Positions 50,295 through 55,876 of a stretch of DNA of 55,876 nucleotides are shown here, in pieces (position 1 is the stretch's first letter; each line of letters begins with the position of its first letter). Below the pieces are notes generated by a model. The model had not been told where the DNA came from and did not search any database. It was given only the letters and a program-made list of their open reading frames with translations. This DNA is from Streptomyces violaceorubidus. GTDB lineage: Bacteria > Actinomycetota > Actinomycetes > Streptomycetales > Streptomycetaceae. The DNA is taken from NCBI RefSeq assembly GCF_000717995.1, contig NZ_JODM01000048.1, positions 1-55,876 of the forward strand, written 5' to 3'. The position numbers and the translations under genes were made by a program.

Positions 50295-50543
50295 CGTGTG
50301 GGCGGATGCCGTGTCAGTAAATGACATGTGAGCGAATGACGGACAACCGCCCTATGTACCTCAATGGCCTGATATAAACAGTCTATTGCGTGACCTGCGT
50401 GCTGCTCACGAAGGTGTCGACCCCTGCCCGGTGTCCGCCTTCCCCGCTCCGTCCACCTCGTGCGGCCGTCGACGACGAGCCGCGACGCCCTCCAGGACAC
50501 CCGCCCTCGGAGACGTCTCCCGACCCCTTTTTGCGAGGCACCG

Positions 50544-50828
50544 ATGTACCGCGACTTCCTCACCGGCGACTGGCAGACCCGCAGCGCCTGCAGAGGCGAG
50601 GACCCAGAACTGTTCTTCCCCGTGGGCGACAGCGGCCCGGCCCTCTTGCAGGCCGCGGACGCCAAGGCCGTGTGCCGCCTGTGCTCCGTCACCGAGGCCT
50701 GCCTGCGGTGGGCGATGGACGCCGGAGAGGTCCACGGCATATGGGGCGGGACGGACGAGGGGGACCGCCGCCTGATCCGCCGTGGCGCCGCCCGGGCCGC
50801 TGCCGCCTCCCGCACGGCGGACGTGTGA
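50544..50828 (+). CDS. WhiB-family Fe-S regulator
   Basis: 94 residues from ATG 50544 (GCGAGG upstream). Four cluster cysteines C16, C44, C47, C53, followed by the G-I-W-G-G turn (65-69) and a basic DNA-binding tail R-R-L-I-R-R-G-A-A-R. Binds a redox- or NO-sensitive 4Fe-4S cluster and modulates transcription with the principal sigma factor. Which Wbl paralogue is unclear. A TATAAA at 50373 in the AT-rich leader might be the -10. Confidence 0.92.
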   Translation: MYRDFLTGDWQTRSACRGEDPELFFPVGDSGPALLQAADAKAVCRLCSVTEACLRWAMDAGEVHGIWGGTDEGDRRLIRRGAARAAAASRTADV

Positions 50829-50953
50829 GGACCACCGCCCGCCGCACCCCCCGTTTCGGGCCGATTACCTCGCTCTGACACCTCACACCTCAAGCCGCCC
50901 ACCCCGTAGAGTCCGCAACGGCGTACGGCGCGACGCGAGCAAGGGGGCGGACA

Positions 50954-51396
50954 TTGACGGAGAGTACGGACACCGAGTCCGGACAGCACCCCGCCTTCCG
51001 CGCACCGCGCTTCGTCGGCAGGCGGGACGAGACGGCCGCGCTCTACTCGCTGCTCGAAGAGCCGGCCGTCGTCCTGCTCGACGGCGAGGCGGGCATCGGC
51101 AAGACCTGCCTGCTGCGGGAGTTCCTCGCCACCCGGGCGGAGCGCCGGATACCGCGCGCTGGTCGGTGCCTGCCCGGAGCTGAGGGTGCCGTCCACGCTC
51201 GGCGCGGTAGTGGACGCGGCGCCGACGGCGTCGGCAGCGTCGCGGGACTGGGTCTGAGCGGCCTGCGCGGGGCACTGCGCCCGCTGATCCCCGAGTGGGC
51301 CGATGACCTGCCGCCCGCGCCCGAACCGCTGGACGACGCTACCGCCGTGCGGCACCGCCTCTTCCGCGCCCTCGCCGAGGTCCTCGGTCGGCTCGA
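50954..51396 (+). pseudogene. Truncated, frameshifted LuxR-type (LAL) ATPase regulator
   Basis: The N-terminus F-V-G-R-R-D-E and Walker A G-E-A-G-I-G-K-T are those of large AAA/LuxR regulators, normally about 900 residues. A middle piece (about 51148-51257) makes sense only in another frame (L-V-G-A-C-P-E-L-R-V-P-S-T-L-G). The original frame then resumes (G-A-L-R-P-L-I-P-E-W-A-D) and stops making sense at G-R-L-D near 51396. Two compensating frame changes plus 3' loss. Confidence 0.7.
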
Positions 51397-51504
51397 CATG
51401 TCCGCCGTCTCGTCCGGCCCGAGCAGCACCGGCACAACCAGGCTGGGGACCTTGCCCTTGCCGGGCTGCATGGGCAGCGCGCGGTCGGCCGCTTGGGACG
51501 AGGT
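51397..51504 (-). pseudogene. Remnant of an HA-type superfamily II helicase
   Basis: Minus-strand reading S-Q-A-A-D-R-A-L-P-M-Q-P-G-K-G-K-V, then S-L-V-V-P-V-L-L-G-P-D-E-T-A-D matches the motif VI region (QAVGRALRMQPGKGKV...) of the Streptomyces helicases that carry helicase-associated repeats. Only about 36 residues remain. It abuts the truncated LAL gene exactly, marking a deletion or rearrangement joint. Confidence 0.55.
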
Positions 51505-51958
51505 CGGGCATTGAGCCGCGCACGTCAGCCCAGTACACGGGGTCGCAGTTCGTGGTGTGGAAAGCCCTGTCGTTCATGCCGTGTGTCCGCAGCCGGCCGT
51601 AGGTCCGATCCACCGGGGAAGGTCTGCTGACGAACCCGTATCTGCACGGTTCATCGGACGAGCAGTGGTAGGAAAGGTGCCGTCTCCGTGATCAACTCGT
51701 GTTGCAGAGCGGTGAACCCGTGCAGGCCATGCTTCGTCCACGTGATGTGGAGGATCGTGGCTGATCGCCGGCGGCGACTTCGTGACGGGGACGGAGGGGC
51801 CGTTCAGGTAGTCCGGCAGTCGATTCCCCAACGGAACCGGCGACTCCTCTCTGTTGCCGAACCACAGCTCACCGTTTGACCGCCGGTGTCCGCCGCCGGC
51901 CCGTACAGCCGACCGCTCCGGGCACAGCGAGGGCGCCGAAACATGAATGGGATCATCT
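51505..51958. other. Decayed intergenic region
   Basis: No intact gene. Minus-strand fragments such as H-G-F-T-A-L-Q-H-E-L-I-T-E-T-A-P-F-L-P-L-L and N-G-E-L-W-F-G-N-R-E-E-S lie in different frames, consistent with gene remains I cannot identify. Confidence 0.4.
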
Positions 51959-52882
51959 ATGTCAACAAGAAGTCGTGCTGCCCTGAGAGCCCTTGTGGGG
52001 ACTGGTGCCGCCGCGCTGGCCGTGACGGCGATAGGCGCGACCACCGCGCACGCCACGGGCCGACACCCGGATGCTGCCGGCCACACCAGCTACCAGTCCA
52101 GCCTGGGTGCCGGCAAGAACGACGCGGACTCCTGTCGTTTCTCTCTCGACGGCGACACGTGGATGTCCGCGGCCCAGTTCCGCACGGGTGCGCTGGCATC
52201 CGACAGCACTGGACAGGTACACATCGCGGTGCGCGGCGGTGAGGGCGACGGGTGCACCGTCTCCCTCGCCTCCTACGGAGCCCAGGGATCGACATGGCAG
52301 ACGTCTGGGAAGCAGGTGCTCCTGGACTTCGACACCGTCACGGTCGCCCACCGTGTGACCGACACGCTCGACATCACTGTGCCCGGCCCCGAATGTTTCG
52401 CGCAGATCGACCTCTATGTCGGTGACACCAAGCACGACGGTGTGAGCGCCGACCTTCCCGAAGGCCCCGATCACCCTGTCTTCGGGAACGGCCTGATCGC
52501 CGCCTGGCACGGCGGGACCAAGACGTGCGACACAACCCAGCCGTCCCCGCCTGCCTCCGTCCCGCCGGCTTCCACGCCGGCGCCCTCCACCTCGGCGCCC
52601 TCCACGCCGGCTTCCACGCCGGCGCCCTCCACGTCGGCGCCCTCCACGCCGACTGCTTCCGCTCCGCCGGCTACCACGGCTCCGGCGGCCACGCCCGTTG
52701 CCACCTCCTCGTCCTCCACGCCGACGGCACTGCCGAGTCCGTCGAAGAGTGAGGGCGGCTCACTCGCCCATACCGGCAGCAGCAACGCGGTACCGCTGAT
52801 GGCCGGTGCGGCAGCCCTGCTGGCCGCCGGTGGCGGACTGTTCCTCGCAACTCGTCGCCGGCAGGCGGCCCGCAAGCACTGA
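51959..52882 (+). CDS. Secreted LAxTG sortase-anchored surface protein
   Basis: 307 residues from ATG 51959 (ATG 51947 also possible; neither has a strong ribosome binding site). Signal peptide with basic start and cleavage near A-H-A; globular domain with four Cys (S-C-R-F-S-L-D-G-D-T-W; G-C-T-V-S-L; P-E-C-F-A-Q-I; K-T-C-D), likely two disulfides; Pro/Ser/Thr repeat linker (A-S-T-P-A-P-S-T-S-A-P-S-T-P units); cell-wall sorting signal L-A-H-T-G (269-273), hydrophobic helix, R-R-R-Q tail. Class E sortase substrate. Adhesive or structural wall protein, function unknown. Confidence 0.85.
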   Translation: MSTRSRAALRALVGTGAAALAVTAIGATTAHATGRHPDAAGHTSYQSSLGAGKNDADSCRFSLDGDTWMSAAQFRTGALASDSTGQVHIAVRGGEGDGCTVSLASYGAQGSTWQTSGKQVLLDFDTVTVAHRVTDTLDITVPGPECFAQIDLYVGDTKHDGVSADLPEGPDHPVFGNGLIAAWHGGTKTCDTTQPSPPASVPPASTPAPSTSAPSTPASTPAPSTSAPSTPTASAPPATTAPAATPVATSSSSTPTALPSPSKSEGGSLAHTGSSNAVPLMAGAAALLAAGGGLFLATRRRQAARKH

Positions 52883-53027
52883 GATCCGCCTTCCTCCCTG
52901 TGCTGTGACGGTGCGCCGCGCTCGCGTGATCACGAGACACAAACGGCCATCTCGGGGCTCTGTCAGGCAGGTGAAGACCAAGTCGGCAGCTCGGCGCACA
53001 CCGCAGCCTGGCCGGCCGCTCCATGCC

Positions 53028-53090
53028 CTGCCCCGCTGAGAGACTTCTCAGCGGGGCAGACTGCTGCCGTGCGGCGTCGACGCCGCACGG
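53028..53090. terminator. Two tandem hairpins
   Basis: First: CTGCCCCGCTGAGA (53028-53041) with TCTCAGCGGGGCAG (53046-53059), loop GACT. Second: CCGTGCGGCG (53067-53076) with CGCCGCACGG (53081-53090), loop TCGA. Both perfect; they lie about 150 nt after the LAxTG gene and form an effective barrier. Confidence 0.7.
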
Positions 53091-53491
53091 GCTCGCCGTG
53101 GGGGGATAAGGAGGCGCTGTCCGGCCTCCACAGCATCACGCAGGGGAGGATGCGTCCGGGCTGCTCAAAGGCAGAGTTGTGCGGCGCCCCGACGGACGTG
53201 AAGACGGCCAGCAGGAACGGTGACAGGGACGCGGCGCGATGACTTTCCCACGCCTTGGCCCTCCTTCAGCCCGTCGACATAGGCGTCCAGCAGGTCGCGT
53301 TCGACGGCTCGGCGTGTCTCCGTGCCGGCGCCGGAGGCGAGGAGACAGCCGCGTCGAGACAGGTGGTCTGCCAGTGGACGGCCGACAGCGGCGGCGCCGA
53401 GGGTGCGGCGCCGAAAGTCATCTCAGGAGGATAAGAAGTCAAGAGGGACCGTGAGTCTTGATCACCACTGGCCGCTGATTGGCTGGCCAAC
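53091..53491. other. Probable decayed minus-strand gene
   Basis: The minus strand reads R-R-R-T-L-G-A-A-A-V-G-R-P-L-A-D, then R-D-L-L-D-A-Y-V-D-G-L-K-E-G in one frame and A-W-E-S-H-R-A-A-S-L-S-P-F-L-L-A-V-F-T-S in another, suggesting a frameshifted fragment. Family not recognised. Confidence 0.3.
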
Positions 53492-53758
53492 ATGAATGAT
53501 CTCGGACCCGTTGCGTGGCCGCCTGCACCGATCAGGACCGAGAGGCTCGTGCTGCGTGAGCCCGAGGTCTTCTTCGCGCTGCTGCAGAAGAACGTCCTCG
53601 ACCGCCGTACCTGGTCCACCCGCGAAGAACTCCGGATCGCGATCGTGACCTGGATCGAGCGTACCTACCACCGACGCCGGCGGCAGAGACGCCTGGCCCG
53701 ATTGACCCCCGTCGAGTACGAGACCATCATGACCCCAGCCGCAGCCCTGGCTGCATAA
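53492..53758 (+). pseudogene. Chimera of GNAT acetyltransferase start and IS3-type transposase end
   Basis: The first 26 residues (W-P-P-A-P-I-R-T-E-R-L-V-L-R-E-P-E) are a typical GNAT beginning. From about 53568 the frame reads F-F-A-L-L-Q-K-N-V-L-D-R-R-T-W, then Y-H-R-R-R-R-Q and L-T-P-V-E-Y-E, the C-terminal end of an IS3-family OrfB integrase core. Neither half is functional; the joint marks an old insertion and deletion. Confidence 0.65.
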
Positions 53759-53784
53759 ACCCCGCTGTCACCCAACCCTGCAGC

Positions 53785-54133
53785 AGTCCCAAGCGCAAGG
53801 CGGAGCAGTGGTTGGCCAACATCGAGGCCGACATGTCGCGCGGCGCCTACGTAGACCTCGTAGCTGGCAACGTCACGTTCGAGCAGTAAGCCACTGAGTG
53901 GATGGCCTCGTTAGATCCGGATCTGCTCACCCGTGAGTCGGTGGAGAGCCGTCTCCGCCTGCACGCAGGCTCGCAGCGAGTACCGGGGTCACCGCGACCC
54001 CGGCTTCACGCTGCGGACGTACACGCACCTGAGGCCGTCGAGCGGGACCCGGACCCGGGCCGCCGTGGCCCGCGTCTTCTCGGAGGGGGAGCCTGACGCT
54101 GACGACCCGGACACGGCCCACGAGGGCGCCTAG
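53785..54133 (+). pseudogene. Internally deleted tyrosine recombinase (integrase) remnant
   Basis: The N-part (K-R-K-A-E-Q-W-L-A-N-I-E-A-D-M-S-R-G-A-Y-V-D, then V-T-F-E-Q, stop at 53887, and E-W-M-A-S) is the SAM-like core-binding start of actinomycete integrases. The C-part, in another frame (G-H-R-D-P-G-F-T-L-R-T-Y-T-H-L), is the box-II end with the catalytic-tyrosine region. About 250 residues between them are gone. Suggests a former integrative element at this site. Confidence 0.65.
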
Positions 54134-55738
54134 CTTGATCTTTAACCTGTGCGGCGTGGGCGAGGAGAAGCGGACTTCTTCGCTTTCGGTTTCGTGATGC
54201 CTGTTTTGCGGACTGTGTGGACGTCGTGGCGTGGGGTCGGCCGGGGGTTCTTGCGTCCGGGTGGTCGTCCGGACCGGGGCGGGAGGGTTTCGGTGCTCTG
54301 GCGGAACAGGTGGCCTTCGGGCGGAGGTGCCGGAAGTCGCGGCGGACCCGGGCAGGGGTGAGTCTGTCGGTCGGGGCCGGTTTCTCCCACGGCGGGCGAA
54401 GGTCGGCGGCGAGCGGGCGGGCGAGCCGGAGCTGGGTGAAGGCCGCGAGGATCAGCCAGGTCCAGCGGTCGGCGGCCTCCGGGGTTCGGATCTTCGGACA
54501 GGTCCAGCCCAGGGTCTGCTTGAACAGGCGGAAGGTGTGCTCGATGTCGAAGCGTCGCAGGAATGCCTGCCAGACCAGGTCGACCTGGGCGGCGGTGGCG
54601 TCGGTGCCCGACCACCACAGCCATACCGGCTTGGGGATGGCGCCGCTGGGCAGGCCCTCGACCCTCAGGAGGATCACGGTGCCCTCGATCACCGGCAGCG
54701 CACCCAGCTGGGCGGTCCAGGCGGAGCGAGGTGTCAGCCTCGGGTGGAGCCGGTCCCAGGCCCGGGCGGCTGCGACGCCGTAGAGGCGGGTCTCGGTCAC
54801 GGTCGCCGCGTCAGGGGTGTTCCAGGTGGCGGGGTCGCCGAAGACGAACTCGCCACCATGGCGGGGCGGGCGGCCCCGGGTGCCGGGCTCACGGGGCGGT
54901 GCCGCACGGCGCAGGACGCGGTCCGAGCGCATCCGGCCCAGCACCTGCACCGGCAGGTCCCTGAGCAGGAAGGCCAGGCGGGGCACGTCGTACCGGCGTC
55001 CACCACGATCAGGATGTCCGGGTCGCCGCCTCGCCACTGCCCGGCGCCGACGAGCCGCTCGATCAGTTCACGCATCTGTCCAGCGGTGACCGTGGCGGCG
55101 TCGTCACCCGGTGCCAGACGCAGTGCGTCCAACGGAGCGGTCCACGAGCTGCGGCCCGTCTCCAGTGCGCAGATCACCGAGTACGGCCAGCCGGGGACGG
55201 GAATGTGCTGGTCCTTGCCGCGTCCGTAGGTGTGGCACAGGATCCGCTGCGGTGAGGTGTGCGCGTCGGGCCGCAGCCAGCAGGTGATGTCGGCGGCGAG
55301 CACCAGCCGCCCGTCCGCCGCCCGTGGCAAAGGCACCGCGGCGAGTGCCCGACGCAGTCGGGCCACCTCCACCCGGCCTGCGGCCAGGGCGTCGTAGAGC
55401 CCGCCGTGCCCACGCCGGTGTTCGCCCACCAGCGACAGCTCCACCAGCGGCCGGACCGGGCCGTCCGCACACAACACGGCGTCGGTCAGCTCGAACAGAG
55501 CGTCCGCACGTCTGGTCAGGCAGGAGTAGAACTCGCCCCGGAAGCGTGACAGTTCCGCGAACGGATCCTGCCGGACCGCATCATGCAGCAGACTCATCCC
55601 CACGGCCTTCGTGCTGAGTGTGTGTTCCTTGGTCGGAGCACATGCTCAGCGGAAGGCCGCCTGTACGTACGGTGGTTACCAGACCGGGTGATCAAGTACG
55701 AGAAGCCGTTCGACGTCCGAGGTTAAAGATCAAGCTAG
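54130..55738. mobile_element. Insertion sequence with perfect 19-bp terminal inverted repeats
   Basis: Left end CTAGCTTGATCTTTAACCT (54130-54148) and its exact reverse complement at 55720-55738 bound about 1.6 kb. CTAG at both outer ends may be a target duplication or part of the repeats; being palindromic it cannot be resolved. It encloses one minus-strand transposase gene, broken by frameshifts. It sits between the integrase remnant and a CAP-domain gene. Confidence 0.85.
54142..55603 (-). pseudogene. IS transposase, DDE type (NF041680-like), two frameshifts
   Basis: The N-part from ATG 55603 (M-S-L-L-H-D-A-V-R-Q-D-P-F-A-E-L-S-R-F-R) runs through L-V-L-A-A-D-I-T-C-W and D-I-L-I-V-V-D-A-G. 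One base is missing near 54994, after which D-V-P-R-L-A-F-L-L-R and the DDE core F-D-I-E-H-T-F-R-L-F-K-Q-T-L-G-W continue in a second frame. Near 54272 another shift is needed to reach the native-looking tail G-R-P-P-G-R-K-N ending at 54142. The family name is from memory. Unless these are sequencing errors, the element cannot move on its own. Confidence 0.75.
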
Positions 55739-55758
55739 TCCTCTGACCAGCGGTTATC

Positions 55759-55876
55759 TCAGTAGCCGAAGTTCTGCGTCCACCAATGGCCCCGTACGCC
55801 AATGTGGACGCCTACGCCGATAGTGGCGAAGTCCGGGCACAGGATGTTCGCCCGATGGCCGGGGCTGTCCATCCAG
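55759..55876 (-). CDS. CAP-domain (SCP-like) secreted protein, C-terminal end only
   Basis: The last 38 residues before the stop (55759-55761) read W-M-D-S-P-G-H-R-A-N-I-L, a Cys, F-A-T-I-G-V-G-V and W-W-T-Q-N-F-G-Y. The H-R-x-N-I-L and W-[TV]-Q-x-F-G motifs are diagnostic of bacterial CAP/SCP domains. The rest lies beyond the right edge. Too short to be called by length alone. The IS ends 20 nt downstream of its stop. Confidence 0.8.
   Translation of the reverse strand, partial: WMDSPGHRANILCPDFATIGVGVHIGVRGHWWTQNFGY

Noticed and set aside
53266..53619. 117-codon minus-strand frame as a gene
   Set aside because: Low-complexity Ser/Ala/Pro translation; the more protein-like readings here switch frame, indicating decay.
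1..55876. tRNA, rRNA or riboswitch genes
   Set aside because: None could be recognised by eye in the intergenic stretches; a covariance-model scan was not possible.

Overview
The window is high-GC actinobacterial DNA, almost certainly Streptomyces. It carries a WhiB-family regulator, an SsgA-like sporulation protein, an LAxTG sortase substrate, class-typical two-component proteins, and pervasive G/C third codon positions with long antisense open frames.

Layout. (1) 1-31.0 kb: two consecutive giant open frames, a 5'-truncated one of about 5640 codons and one of 4705 codons, that look like one modular toxin-like protein of the type the databases call 'lonely Cys domain-containing'. Modules recognised or suspected are a WXG100/CpnT-like helical N-region, permuted papain-like folds, OTU-like peptidases (one with intact catalytic residues, two degenerate), an amidoligase-like region, eight helicase-associated (HA) repeats, and two tandem caspase-like His/Cys modules. 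The two frames meet inside a proline repeat that runs on across a one-base frame change. (2) 31.0-33.5 kb: an SseB-like 'type VII secretion-associated' protein and a single-pass membrane protein with a ricin-type lectin head follow on the same strand. Together with the giant frames they suggest a secreted effector locus with helper and surface partners. (3) 33.5-50.9 kb: ordinary accessory/stress genes. These are a DUF6924-like protein, a 60-aa ORF coupled to a methyltransferase, a PoxB-type pyruvate oxidase, a MarR regulator with a DHA2 drug exporter, a Tat cupin, a single-domain receiver, a NarL-type regulator, a DUF308 membrane protein, an SsgA-like protein, an FtsH paralogue with a deletion in its protease domain, a CHASE3 sensor kinase, a BBE-type flavin oxidase, two small membrane proteins and a WhiB protein. 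Several promoters share short palindromes (CACATGTG at four places; CGTCACC-N9-GGTGACG at two). (4) 50.9-55.9 kb: a decayed mobile-element zone with a truncated LuxR-type ATPase regulator abutting a helicase remnant, an intact LAxTG surface protein, a GNAT/IS3 chimera, an internally deleted tyrosine recombinase, an IS with perfect 19-bp ends and a twice-frameshifted transposase, and the 3' end of a CAP-domain protein running off the right edge.

The strongest candidate for an undescribed system is the giant multi-peptidase protein with its SseB-like and lectin neighbours. Domain calls were made by eye from motifs; no database search was possible.
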